Shown in pieces: positions 24,445 to 32,758 of a stretch of 63,359 nt of DNA. Numbering within the stretch: the stretch's first letter is position 1; every line of letters starts with the position of its first letter. Source of the stretch: Clostridium lundense DSM 17049. GTDB lineage: Bacteria; Bacillota; Clostridia; Clostridiales; Clostridiaceae. The stretch is taken from NCBI RefSeq assembly GCF_000619945.1, contig NZ_JHVC01000022.1, positions 1-63,359 of the forward strand. The letters are read 5' to 3'. Position numbers and translations under genes: made by a program. The notes under the pieces were generated by a model. That model ran no database searches, was not told the DNA's origin, and saw nothing but the letters and a program-made list of their open reading frames with translations.

Positions 24445-26169
24445 ATGAAGTTTAAAAAAACTTTAAGTATTGCGTTAATTTATTTTTTTACCATAATGGT
24501 GTTCCCATTAGGCTTTGCAGCTGATGTGGTAAAAGCTTATAGTGTAGAAAATGCAAACATTGAGGAGTACATCTATGGTGAAAAAAATTCTTATGGTATT
24601 GATTCTAGAATAGATGATATAAAAATGTTTAAGGATTTTAGGCTTATTTTTACTGAGGATGAAAATGAAGGAAAAAGTATTTATAGAACATACTTAATAA
24701 AACAAGGGAAAAGCACACTTATTTTAGAAAATACAAGTTTAGGATATAGTTACATAGGAAAAATTGGGAATAAACTTTATTTTGATGAAAATGTTGAACA
24801 ACATGCTAAATTACCTGCTTTTACAGTTATTGATATAGATACTTTAGAAAAAAGTCAGGAAACTATTGATGTTAAAACAAATTTTTCTAAAGATTTTAAT
24901 GTAAATTGTAAGTATATAGATGTTTTAGGTAATATGTGGTTCAAAGTTGCTGATTTTGGGAATTCACAATATAAATTATTTAGAGTATCACAAAATGGTG
25001 ATGTGGAAACTTCAGATATGGAAAATTTAAATTCAATATATGATTACTGCATTAAGAATATAAAAAGTGATAATAAAGGAAATGTATATCTTGCAGTTCA
25101 AGTTTTTAGAGGAGCGGGCGTAAAGAACGTTAAAGATTTAATAGTAAAAGTTGATAAAAATTTAAAATATAAAATAATATATGAAGCAGAAGCATATAAA
25201 AGGATTGATTTCATAATGCCTACAGATGATGATAAAGTATTATTTCAGTATTATGAACAAGGAAATGAGTATTTAATTTCTTTAAATGAAAATGGGGAAA
25301 GAGTAGCTTCTTATAATGTAGGTAGTCTAAAAAATTTAACTAAAGATGCTAATGGTTACGTATGGGTTATCTCTGGTAGTAAAATGTATAAATTAGAAAA
25401 TTCAGAACTGGTTTTAAAGAAAAATTTAAACAAATATTTTGCAGAAGATACATATAAGATGGGAATATCTGTGGTAGATGATAACAATTTTGCAGCAATA
25501 GAGATTCCTTGGTCTATAGTTGATGGAATGACTAATGCAGTAGTATTTACAGGAGAATCTCAGGACATTCATGAAAAAGATTATATAAGTATTATAGGAA
25601 ATAATCATAGTAGTAATATGCAAGGGATTACAAAGCCAATAAATATAACTTTTAATAAATCTATAGTAAGTGGAGCAAATTTTGCAGGTATAGAATTAAA
25701 GGATGATAAAGGGAATAAGGTTGATACTAAGGCTAATATAGATGGTGAAACTTTAAAAATTACATTGAACAAAGCTTTGAATTATGGAACTACTTATTCA
25801 GTTAGTATACCTAATAATGCTGTTACAGATGATAAAGGAAACACATTAAAAGAAGATTATAATTTTGCATTTACTACAGAAGGTTTTGATAAACGTATAG
25901 GTGTGGAAAAGGATAAAATATGGCATATAGAATTTACAAAAGAGCCTAAAATGAATAATATAGATAATTTTATTAGAATCCAAGATGAACAAGGAAATAA
26001 ATTTCCAGTAAAGATAACTTATAATGAAGTAGAAAAGTGTATAGTCATTATTCCAGAAAAACCATATGAATCAGGGAAAACTTATTATTTAAAAGTATCT
26101 AATAGTTTAAAATCTAAGGAAGAAAAGAATTTAAAAAGAAATATAAATATGGAATTTACTATAGAATAA
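24445..26169 (+). CDS. Secreted propeller-like protein with two Big_5 domains
   Basis: The 574-residue protein has a signal peptide (~1-25, GFAADVVKA). A ~330-residue beta-rich region (~45-370) with sensor-like phrases (VWVISGSKMYKLENSEL, YLAVQVFRGAG) resembles a propeller. Two SbsA-like Ig (Big_5, PF13205) domains follow, at ~380-480 (NITFNKSIVSGANF ... YGTTYSVSIPNNAVTDDKGN) and ~485-574 (KDKIWHIEFTKEP ... SGKTYYLKVSNSLKSKEEKN). The last domain is the module shared with four neighbouring genes. It starts after GAAAGGAAGAAG and ends at a hairpin terminator. Surface-exposed but with no known wall anchor; function unknown. Confidence 0.8.
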   Translation: MKFKKTLSIALIYFFTIMVFPLGFAADVVKAYSVENANIEEYIYGEKNSYGIDSRIDDIKMFKDFRLIFTEDENEGKSIYRTYLIKQGKSTLILENTSLGYSYIGKIGNKLYFDENVEQHAKLPAFTVIDIDTLEKSQETIDVKTNFSKDFNVNCKYIDVLGNMWFKVADFGNSQYKLFRVSQNGDVETSDMENLNSIYDYCIKNIKSDNKGNVYLAVQVFRGAGVKNVKDLIVKVDKNLKYKIIYEAEAYKRIDFIMPTDDDKVLFQYYEQGNEYLISLNENGERVASYNVGSLKNLTKDANGYVWVISGSKMYKLENSELVLKKNLNKYFAEDTYKMGISVVDDNNFAAIEIPWSIVDGMTNAVVFTGESQDIHEKDYISIIGNNHSSNMQGITKPINITFNKSIVSGANFAGIELKDDKGNKVDTKANIDGETLKITLNKALNYGTTYSVSIPNNAVTDDKGNTLKEDYNFAFTTEGFDKRIGVEKDKIWHIEFTKEPKMNNIDNFIRIQDEQGNKFPVKITYNEVEKCIVIIPEKPYESGKTYYLKVSNSLKSKEEKNLKRNINMEFTIE

Positions 26170-26187
26170 AGTATACGTTAAATTAAT

Positions 26188-26219
26188 CCAGCAGTTTAAA
26201 ATAAAATTGCTGGATTTTA
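26188..26219 (+). terminator. Terminator after the two-Big_5 protein
   Basis: CCAGCAGTTT pairs with AAATTGCTGG (one G-U pair) around a short A-rich loop, followed by ATTTTAG. Confidence 0.65.
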
Positions 26220-26330
26220 GTATACCTGTGTTTTAGTATATAATAAATATATAACTAAATATATTTATAAATAATTTAAATTATATTACGATAATAATAT
26301 AATGTTACTGACTATATGCGGAGGGGTTTT

Positions 26331-27659
26331 ATGGGAAAAATGAAAAAAATAGCAACCAGTATCATATTACTAATATGCTTAACTTTAGTGCCTTTTGGAG
26401 TTACAGCAAGTTCGGACATAAGTAGAAATAACAATAAAAAGTTTAGACAAGAAAGTACTCAGATATTAAACAAGAATATACTTTATTCAGAAGAAAATCA
26501 GACTATAACTACACCAGTATATAAAAGTTATGCTGAGTATAGCTGTTTTTCTAAAAATCAGATTTTCCCAATAGTTAAAGATTATTGTCTAAATAGAGAA
26601 GAAAGCTTTACTATAAATTATACAGGAAATTTTGAAGATTTACGTAACATAATTCCTGAAATACGAGATTATATACAGAAAAGTGATGACTATTTAGCTA
26701 ATTCTATTAAGTCATATTCAGGAAGATGGCAGGGATATGATGGTAATATAAGTTTGCAACTTAATATGGAATATAGAACTACTAAAGATCAAGAGAATTT
26801 TGTAGATTCAAAAGTAGATTCCATACTAAGTAGTATAATAACTCCATCTATGACTCAGGATAAGAAAGAGAAAGCAATACATGATTATATAGTGTCACAT
26901 GTAGTTTATGATAGATCTTTAACTAAGTTTACTGCTTATGAGGCGCTTTATTCAGGAGAAACTGTATGCCAAGGTTATGCTATGCTTGCTTATAAAATGC
27001 TAAATAAAGTTGGAGTAGAAACAAGAATAGTTGTTGGACAAGCTAATAATGGCAGTAGTACTGAAAATCATGCATGGAATTTAGTTAACCTTAATGGGAA
27101 ATGGTATCAAATGGATTGCACTTGGGATGATCCAATACCGGATGTAAAAGGACGTGTTCTGTATGATTATTATAATTTAACAGATGCTCAAATAGGGCAG
27201 AATCATTTCTGGAATAAAGCTGATTATCCAGAAGCTTATACGATTTATGATATGGGTAGTATAAACAATCCTAATGAGGAAAATCAGTTGGATTTAAGTG
27301 GATTTAAGCAAATAGATGAGAAAAAAGATGTAGTGTTAAATAAGATGTGGAACATAGATTTTACAAAGGGAGTAGACTTAAGTAGCGTAAATGAAAACAA
27401 TGTGTTTATAGTTGAAGAAAGTGAGTTTAAAAATAAGTTTACTAATATAGAAAATATAAATAATGAAAGCTATGTGAATAATGTTAACAAACTTTCAAGA
27501 ACTGTAGGATACAATGCAGATAAAAAGCTTTTAACTATTACACCAACAAATAATTATGAATCAGGAAAGAGTTATTATATAATAATTACTCAGAATGTAT
27601 TATCTATATATAAAGAAAAGATACCAAAGCCTGTTATAATGAAGTTTATAGTTCAATAG
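26331..27659 (+). CDS. Secreted transglutaminase-like protein with Big_5-type C-terminus
   Basis: The 442-residue protein has a signal peptide (~1-27), a helical lead-in and a transglutaminase-like core (PF01841). The core shows a complete triad: Cys213 (GETVCQGYAML), His247 (NHAWNL) and Asp262 (YQMDCTWDDP). Bacterial members act as cysteine proteases, amidases or cross-linkers on peptides. The end (~340-442) is an SbsA-like Ig module (LNKMWNIDFTKGVDLSS ... YESGKSYYIIITQNV), shared with four neighbours. The ATG at 26331 is chosen over 26316 because GGAGGGG lies just before it. An active enzyme displayed among its sister Ig proteins could modify or cross-link them; this is inference. Confidence 0.87.
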   Translation: MGKMKKIATSIILLICLTLVPFGVTASSDISRNNNKKFRQESTQILNKNILYSEENQTITTPVYKSYAEYSCFSKNQIFPIVKDYCLNREESFTINYTGNFEDLRNIIPEIRDYIQKSDDYLANSIKSYSGRWQGYDGNISLQLNMEYRTTKDQENFVDSKVDSILSSIITPSMTQDKKEKAIHDYIVSHVVYDRSLTKFTAYEALYSGETVCQGYAMLAYKMLNKVGVETRIVVGQANNGSSTENHAWNLVNLNGKWYQMDCTWDDPIPDVKGRVLYDYYNLTDAQIGQNHFWNKADYPEAYTIYDMGSINNPNEENQLDLSGFKQIDEKKDVVLNKMWNIDFTKGVDLSSVNENNVFIVEESEFKNKFTNIENINNESYVNNVNKLSRTVGYNADKKLLTITPTNNYESGKSYYIIITQNVLSIYKEKIPKPVIMKFIVQ

Positions 27660-27825
27660 TTAAGTATTGCAGTATTGAGATATTAATAATGTTTGTAGTA
27701 TTGTAGTAAAAAAATAGACGGGAATTACGATAAATAATATTGAGAACATAAATTGTAATATTGTAGCAATTGTTTAGTGTTCTTAAAATCTAAAATAATA
27801 TGATTATAAATGGAGGGTGTTTGCT

Positions 27826-28524
27826 TTGAGATTATTGAGAAACAAGTATAATAGCAAGAGGAACAATGGCTTAATAATGACATTTTCAGTTTTTCTATTA
27901 GCTTTTATGATTATTTTTAGTACAATGTCTAGTAATGCTTTAGCTGTAGATGATTCAAAAAATCTAGGCTTAAAAAATATAACTGATCCAAATTATGTAT
28001 GGTCAGTAGATTTTAATTCATCTGGAGATCTTGATTCCATAAAAAATAGCATAGGTGTAAGAGAATTGAATGGGGACAGTTTAGGAAAATTGGTTAAAGT
28101 GGAAGTTAAACCAAGTGACAATGACGAAACATTTAAAATAATGCCTCCAGCTGGTGGATATGAATTAGGTAAATCTTATAGAATAACTGTTGGTAAGGGA
28201 GCAAAATCTAAAAACAATCAAAATATAAAAAGAGATGTGTTATTAGATTTTAAAGTAACACAAGAAATTAAGTTGGATGTAAATGTACTTGTATCTCCTT
28301 ATTTATCTATGTTAAAGCAGATAACTGTAGATTGTAAGGTTGCTAATGTAAAAATGTTTAAAATTGAAGGTAACAATAATTTATTTTCTATAGAAAAGGA
28401 AGCTGTCACACTATTTGGTGGAGATACCGCTAAGATATCTTTCTATGATGATAATAGAAATCTTTTAGGAGAAAGTACTGTAGATGTAAGTAAATCTAAT
28501 AAGGCTGTTATTTCTTTAAAATAG
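27826..28524 (+). CDS. Secreted Big_5 (SbsA-like Ig) protein, paralogue 2
   Basis: The 232-residue protein has a long basic N-terminus and a signal helix (SVFLLAFMIIFSTMSSNALA). An SbsA-like Ig domain follows (KNITDPNYVWSVDFNSSGDL ... YELGKSYRITVGKGAKSKNNQN), then the ~85-residue C-terminal domain shared with the 23356 and 29667 products (KQITV, VKMFKIEGNNNLFSI, GESTVDV). It lacks the Gly-Ser linker. The start is TTG at 27826, with GGAGGG eight bases upstream; the GTG at 27817 overlaps the ribosome site. Its TAG stop is the first part of a dispersed TAGGGGACAGTTCATGA repeat. Confidence 0.8.
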   Translation: MRLLRNKYNSKRNNGLIMTFSVFLLAFMIIFSTMSSNALAVDDSKNLGLKNITDPNYVWSVDFNSSGDLDSIKNSIGVRELNGDSLGKLVKVEVKPSDNDETFKIMPPAGGYELGKSYRITVGKGAKSKNNQNIKRDVLLDFKVTQEIKLDVNVLVSPYLSMLKQITVDCKVANVKMFKIEGNNNLFSIEKEAVTLFGGDTAKISFYDDNRNLLGESTVDVSKSNKAVISLK

Positions 28525-28620
28525 GGGACAGTTCATGATTTTTTAGCAAAAAACTAGGGACAGTTCATGATTTATGGCAAAACAAATAATGAGGAACAGT
28601 TGATGTTTTTTGCCAAAAGT
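28522..28620 (+). repeat. Three tandem copies of the dispersed GGGACAGTTCATGA repeat
   Basis: Copies start at 28522 (TAGGGGACAGTTCATGA), 28555 (TAGGGACAGTTCATGA) and 28589 (TGAGGAACAGTTGATG). Each is followed by a T-rich stretch, then GC and AAAA (TTTTTTAGCAAAA, TTTATGGCAAAA, TTTTTTGCCAAAA). The full unit is therefore about 30 bases, and the third copy is the most decayed. They fill the gap between a Big_5 gene and the response-regulator gene. Confidence 0.88.
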
Positions 28621-28638
28621 TACAAAGGTGGTGATTTT

Positions 28639-29442
28639 ATGGCTAATATATTGGTTGTTGATGATTCAGCTATTATGAGAATAAATATAAGATCTATTCT
28701 AGCTGAAGCTGGACATAATGTTGTTTCAGAAGCAGAAAATGCTATTCAAGCTTTTTATGAGTATCAAAAGTTTCGTCCAGATTTAGTTACAATGGATATA
28801 AATATGCCAGGTACAACTGGAATAGAAGCGACAAAAAAAATATTAAGTTCTCATCCAGATGCAAAAATAATAATAGTAAGTTCATTGGAACAAAAAAATC
28901 AAGTAGTAGATGCACTGGAGGCAGGGGCTAAGCACTATGTATTAAAACCAATTACTCCAGAAAGATTATTGCAGAGAATAAATAGTGTGTTAGGGATTAT
29001 AGAAGAAAATATTACAGAAGATACTGAGGAAGAAAATATAGAAGAAAAAACAGAAGAAATTGAGGAAGAGGATACAGTAAAAGAAGAACCTTTTATTATA
29101 ACAAATAACAGTGGTGTCTTTGTAGTAAGAATTAATAAATCTATAGATAGTGATGCATTAAAACAGCTAAATACAGTGATGGAGGGACTACTATTTATTA
29201 AACCATTAGAAATCATTTTTGATTTTAATGAAATAGAGTGTCTTGAAATGACTATATATAATAATTTTGTAGATTTAACAAAGAAATTATTTGAAGGAGA
29301 AGCTAATACAAAAATTGTTGTTAATAATAAAGAACTATTTAAGTTTATTGTACATAATACTATAAATTCCTATGCCAAAATTTACAAAGACATGGATGAG
29401 ATAGAAAATGAACAAGATAAAGTAAGTGATGAAGATATTTAA
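28639..29442 (+). CDS. CheY-type response regulator with acidic linker and STAS-like end
   Basis: The 267-residue protein opens with a canonical receiver domain (~1-120): acidic pair D8-D9, phospho-acceptor D53 (LVTMDINMPG), VSS and the K of YVLKPI. A very acidic Glu/Thr linker (~125-155) joins it to a ~100-residue alpha/beta domain (VVRINKSIDSDALKQL ... LEIIFDFNEIECLEM) that looks STAS-like. There is no DNA-binding domain, so output is probably by protein contact, as in motility or stress signalling. Start 28639 follows AAAGGTGGTGATTTT; the frame upstream to 28567 is repeat DNA. No histidine kinase is nearby. Its place inside a run of surface-protein genes is unusual. Confidence 0.83.
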   Translation: MANILVVDDSAIMRINIRSILAEAGHNVVSEAENAIQAFYEYQKFRPDLVTMDINMPGTTGIEATKKILSSHPDAKIIIVSSLEQKNQVVDALEAGAKHYVLKPITPERLLQRINSVLGIIEENITEDTEEENIEEKTEEIEEEDTVKEEPFIITNNSGVFVVRINKSIDSDALKQLNTVMEGLLFIKPLEIIFDFNEIECLEMTIYNNFVDLTKKLFEGEANTKIVVNNKELFKFIVHNTINSYAKIYKDMDEIENEQDKVSDEDI

Positions 29443-29478
29443 GAATATAAAAGTGGTATAAAATAAATGACCAAAAAG

Positions 29479-29529
29479 AAACCTCCTTGAGTTAGTGTAA
29501 TTTCTAAACATTATAATCTAGGAGGTTTA
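29479..29529. other. Inverted repeat downstream of the response regulator
   Basis: AAACCTCCT (29479-29487) and AGGAGGTTT (29521-29529) are perfect inverted copies with a 33-base loop. It may be a terminator or a processing stem; it lacks a T run. Confidence 0.4.
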
Positions 29530-29536
29530 TAAATTT

Positions 29537-29553
29537 GGGGACAGCTTATTGAT
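29537..29553 (+). repeat. Degenerate copy of the dispersed repeat
   Basis: TGGGGACAGCTTATTGA keeps the GGGGACAG start and about the right spacing to a following GCCATAAA, but has changed in the middle. Confidence 0.6.
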
Positions 29554-29666
29554 ATGCCATAAATTACAAGATTATTTAATTTAAGAAGAAATCAAATATA
29601 ACGAAATATAAAGTAATAAAATTAAATAAATTATAACTATTAAAAAGTTATATTTAGGAGGAAACT

Positions 29667-30377
29667 ATGTTTAAGGAAATAAAAAATAAGCTAATTGTGA
29701 TAACATTACTATTTGGAGCGATATTAATTGCTCCAATAAAGGTGTTTGCTATAGACAATAGTAAATTATCTAGTAAAGAGGTAAGTAAAGATAAGATTTG
29801 GATGATAAGATTTAACATTAAATTAGATTCTAATACTATTAATAATTCAGTTATTGTAAAGGACTTATCAGGAAATAAAATAAATATAAAATTAAAGCTT
29901 TCAGATGATGGAAAAACAATATTGGTATACCCGCCAGTTAATAATTATGATATTAACAAAGAATATATCTTATATGTTGAAGATAATATAAAATCTGTTA
30001 ATAGTCGCAAACTAAAGTCAGGGGCAATAGTAAATTTTTTTGTAAAAGATAATACTAGCAGTAGCGGAAGTAGTAGTGGAAGCAGTAATGGAGGCAGTAG
30101 TACAAGTAGTATTAATGCTATAGCAAAGGTAGAGGTATCACCTGTTATGAAGAATTTTAAAGTGATTAATATAAAAAGCAGTAATAATTCTAATATTAAA
30201 AAATTTAAAATTGAAGGAAATAATAATTTATTTGATATAGGTAAAGCTGCTCTCAGTATAGTAAATGATGATAAAGTTACAATATACTTTTATGGTGAGG
30301 ATGGAAATAATCTAATTGGTAAAGGAACTTTAGATGTTAGTAGAACAGCGGATAATTTAGACATTAAGATTCAATAG
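29667..30377 (+). CDS. Secreted Big_5 (SbsA-like Ig) protein, paralogue 3
   Basis: The 236-residue protein has a signal peptide (~1-27, KVFAID) and an SbsA-like Ig domain (SKDKIWMIRFNIKLDSNTIN ... YDINKEYILYVEDNIKSVNS). A Ser/Gly linker (~126-145) leads to the same C-terminal domain as the 23356 and 27826 products (FKVINIKSS, IKKFKIEGNNNLFDIGK, GKGTLDV). The EGNNNLF-x-I phrase is identical to that of 27826, so these two are the closest pair. The ATG follows AGGAGGAAAC. A terminator comes 35 bases after the stop. Confidence 0.82.
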   Translation: MFKEIKNKLIVITLLFGAILIAPIKVFAIDNSKLSSKEVSKDKIWMIRFNIKLDSNTINNSVIVKDLSGNKINIKLKLSDDGKTILVYPPVNNYDINKEYILYVEDNIKSVNSRKLKSGAIVNFFVKDNTSSSGSSSGSSNGGSSTSSINAIAKVEVSPVMKNFKVINIKSSNNSNIKKFKIEGNNNLFDIGKAALSIVNDDKVTIYFYGEDGNNLIGKGTLDVSRTADNLDIKIQ

Positions 30378-30412
30378 AATAGCAAAAATAATAATATTAT
30401 TATATATTATAT

Positions 30413-30443
30413 AAAACCCTATTTATTTAAGTAGGGTTTTATT
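30413..30443 (+). terminator. Terminator after paralogue 3
   Basis: AAAACCCTA (30413-30421) and TAGGGTTTT (30432-30440) form a perfect 9-base-pair stem; the right arm ends in T residues. Confidence 0.8.
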
Positions 30444-30823
30444 AGAAATTTAATGTATAGTTTAGGATTAATTGTTTTAACTGTTAGTATAATATGTTAA
30501 AATATAAGGAGTATTTAATATGATGATGTATAAAAATTATATTAAATAGTTTTAATGACTTAATTTTGTGGAATAATTTACATCAAGGTTATTTTTTATA
30601 ATACTTTACTAGTGCATTCTATTGATGGTACTATTAAATTATATGGAATAATAGTTTATTTGATGTATTTTGTAGATAATATAGATAATTGTTACGCATA
30701 TTTATTAATTACTATAAAAATAATTTTATTCCCATAATAATTTAAAACAAGAAAAGAGCAATGTATTTAATAACATTTAGTAACAAAATATTTATTTAAA
30801 TTATAATTATTTTAAATTTTGGA
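30444..30823. other. Long AT-rich intergenic region before the CWB2 gene
   Basis: About 380 bases with no open frame of note, no repeat and no RNA element that I recognise. Several TATAAT-like stretches make promoter choice unsafe. Confidence 0.5.
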
Positions 30824-30840
30824 GGGGACAGTTCATGAAT
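30824..30840 (+). repeat. Dispersed repeat copy that carries a gene's start codon
   Basis: GGGGACAGTTCATGAAT is an exact copy of the repeat core. Its internal ATG (30835-30837) is the start codon of the CWB2 gene, and its GGGG joins the preceding GGA to form the ribosome site GGAGGGG. Confidence 0.88.
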
Positions 30841-31896
30841 AATAAGAAACTTAGTAAAATAATTTGTACAGCAGTAGTTTCTGTATTTTTAACAACAACA
30901 TTTAGTAGCATTAATGTAATGGCAGCCTCAGTTAATAGAGTTGGAGGTCAGGATAGATTCACTACAGCTAGAAGTGTTGCTGAAGATATATTTGGCAAGA
31001 GTCAAAATGTAGTTTTAGTAAATGGTGAAGGATATGCTGATGCAGTAAGCGCTACTCCACTAGCTAAGAAATTAGGAGCTCCTATTCTTCTAACTAAAAA
31101 GGATTCATTACCTAATGGTGTGCTTGATACTATAAAGAAAATAGGGGCAAGTAATGTGTACATAGTAGGAGGAGAAGGAGTAGTAAGTACAGCAATTTCG
31201 GATAAGTTAAAAGCTAACGGTCTTAAAGTAACACGTTATGCAAAAGATGGTGGAAACAGATTTGATACTAATGCAGTTGTAGCTAGAGAATTAATTTCAA
31301 AAACAGGAGCTAAGAAGGCTATATTAGTTAATGGCCAAAATGGATATTCTGATGCTTTAAGTGTAGCTTCTATTGCTGCCAAGCTAGAGATTCCAGTATT
31401 AATAACAAATTCAGTTAAATTAGATGTAGCAGTTAAAAAGGTTATAGATGATTTTAAACTTGAAGTAATGGCAGTTGGTGGATCTGGTGTACTTAATGAT
31501 TCCATTGTAAGCTCAGTTAAGGGGACAAGGGTAGCTCAAGGAAAAGATAGATTTAAGACAAATATGGCGGTTTTAAATTATTTTAAAGCTGATTATTCCT
31601 TTGACAAAGTATATGTAGCTTCTGGTGGTAATGATAGTGTTAAGAATTTTGCAGATGCATTAGTAGCTTCAGCAGCAGCAGCAAAATCAGGTTCACCTGT
31701 AGTGTTAAGTGGAAATATGGCAAGTTCACAAGATCTATCATCAGCTGGAAACTTCATTAAAGATAATATAAATAAAAATAGTGGTATTACTCTAATTGGT
31801 AGTAAGGGAGTTTTATCTGAAAGTGTAGAGAATACCCTAAACAAAATAGCTGAAGAAGCATCAGAAGAAGATCTTGAAATTATAGTAATAGAATAA
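30835..31896 (+). CDS. CWB2 cell-wall protein, three modules only
   Basis: The 353-residue protein has a signal peptide (~1-31, INVMAAS) followed by three complete CWB2 modules (starting RVGGQDRFTTAR, TRYAKDGGNRFDTN and AQGKDRFKTN) and a short acidic tail. It is thus little more than an anchor and could be a small S-layer-like or wall-coating protein. The start codon and part of the ribosome site lie in a dispersed GGGGACAGTTCATGAAT repeat, so its present translation start may have been created or moved by that element. The SLAP-domain gene begins 19 bases after its stop with its own GGAGGAG site, so the two should be co-transcribed. Confidence 0.92.
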   Translation: MNNKKLSKIICTAVVSVFLTTTFSSINVMAASVNRVGGQDRFTTARSVAEDIFGKSQNVVLVNGEGYADAVSATPLAKKLGAPILLTKKDSLPNGVLDTIKKIGASNVYIVGGEGVVSTAISDKLKANGLKVTRYAKDGGNRFDTNAVVARELISKTGAKKAILVNGQNGYSDALSVASIAAKLEIPVLITNSVKLDVAVKKVIDDFKLEVMAVGGSGVLNDSIVSSVKGTRVAQGKDRFKTNMAVLNYFKADYSFDKVYVASGGNDSVKNFADALVASAAAAKSGSPVVLSGNMASSQDLSSAGNFIKDNINKNSGITLIGSKGVLSESVENTLNKIAEEASEEDLEIIVIE

Positions 31897-31915
31897 AAAA
31901 TTGGAGGAGTAAAGT

Positions 31916-32758
31916 ATGGAAAAAAATAGGGACAGTTCAATTGAAGCAGCAAAAAAAGATGCATTAAATATTGAACTTTCAATAAATAACGATGTAGTAG
32001 ATAGAATATCAGATGTACAAAAAAGCTATTTGGAAGAAGAAATGAGTGAAACTATTCCTGAAATTAAAGAAGGAGAAATAGGTGTATTTGGAGTTTATGC
32101 ATTTAGTGATGATGACAAATTAGAGGTTAAAATATATATTGTAAATGGACTTGAAAAACCAATAAATTTTGAAGAAGTTCCTCTTTATATTATAAATTCT
32201 AAAGGTGAACAATTAGCTTATCAAGTTTTTGATTTTAGTAAAATAGGAGATATTCCTCCACGTTCAGCGAGACCTTGGAAAGTATATTTTGACAAGGAAA
32301 ATTTATTTGTCAAAGAAATACCTCAAGATGATTGGACAGTTGTTGTTAATAATAATGCAAAAGCTGTTAGATATTCTAAAATAGAATTAGAAAAAATACC
32401 TGATGGAATGGATGAAGAAGAAATATCTACCTTTAATGAATTTATGGGTTCATTGCCAAAACTAGAATACGGACAAGTTAGTGTGTCTTTATTTACAGTA
32501 ACTCAGTACAAAAACAATAATTTGCTTATGACTTTATTGGTAAGGAATGCAACAAATGAATCTATTAGATTAGAGAAGATTCCAGTTACAATAAAGACAG
32601 CAGATGGAAAGACAGTACTTTCAGGAATTTTTGATTTAGAGGATTTTGAAATAGGTTCTCATAAGGCTAGAATATTAAGTTTAGTATTTGAGAAAGAATT
32701 ATTATTAGAAGAAGAAATTGATTTAACTACATGTAGTGTAACTTTTAATAGAGAATAA
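31916..32758 (+). CDS. SLAP-domain protein, S-layer-associated family
   Basis: The 280-residue protein carries two SLAP-type domains (~45-140 and ~165-280) with the repeating plan of a beta strand LEV-x-IYIVNGLEKPI / LLMTLLVRNATNESIR, then a V-x-(L/I) -x- (I/T) strand, an F-D-(F/L) motif and a closing hydrophobic strand. In Firmicutes this family is tied to S-layer proteins and accessory Sec systems. No signal peptide is visible, so it may be cytoplasmic and help export, or leave by another route. Codons 4-8 (NRDSS) are read from TAGGGACAGTTCA, a partial dispersed repeat, making the extreme N-terminus repeat-derived. It directly follows the CWB2 gene, fitting a surface-layer role. Confidence 0.78.
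   Translation: MEKNRDSSIEAAKKDALNIELSINNDVVDRISDVQKSYLEEEMSETIPEIKEGEIGVFGVYAFSDDDKLEVKIYIVNGLEKPINFEEVPLYIINSKGEQLAYQVFDFSKIGDIPPRSARPWKVYFDKENLFVKEIPQDDWTVVVNNNAKAVRYSKIELEKIPDGMDEEEISTFNEFMGSLPKLEYGQVSVSLFTVTQYKNNNLLMTLLVRNATNESIRLEKIPVTIKTADGKTVLSGIFDLEDFEIGSHKARILSLVFEKELLLEEEIDLTTCSVTFNRE
31927..31939 (+). repeat. Partial dispersed repeat inside the SLAP gene
   Basis: TAGGGACAGTTCA matches the first 13 bases of the repeat (with GGG rather than GGGG) and is translated as part of residues 4-8 of the SLAP protein. Confidence 0.65.

Noticed and set aside
6569..31896. Cellulosome or polysaccharide-degradation cluster
   Set aside because: X2-like and Ig modules are present, but no dockerin, cohesin or glycoside hydrolase domain is visible.
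31593..31982. 129-codon minus-strand open frame across the CWB2-SLAP junction
   Set aside because: Antisense to two well-supported genes, low-complexity hydrophobic product and no ribosome site.
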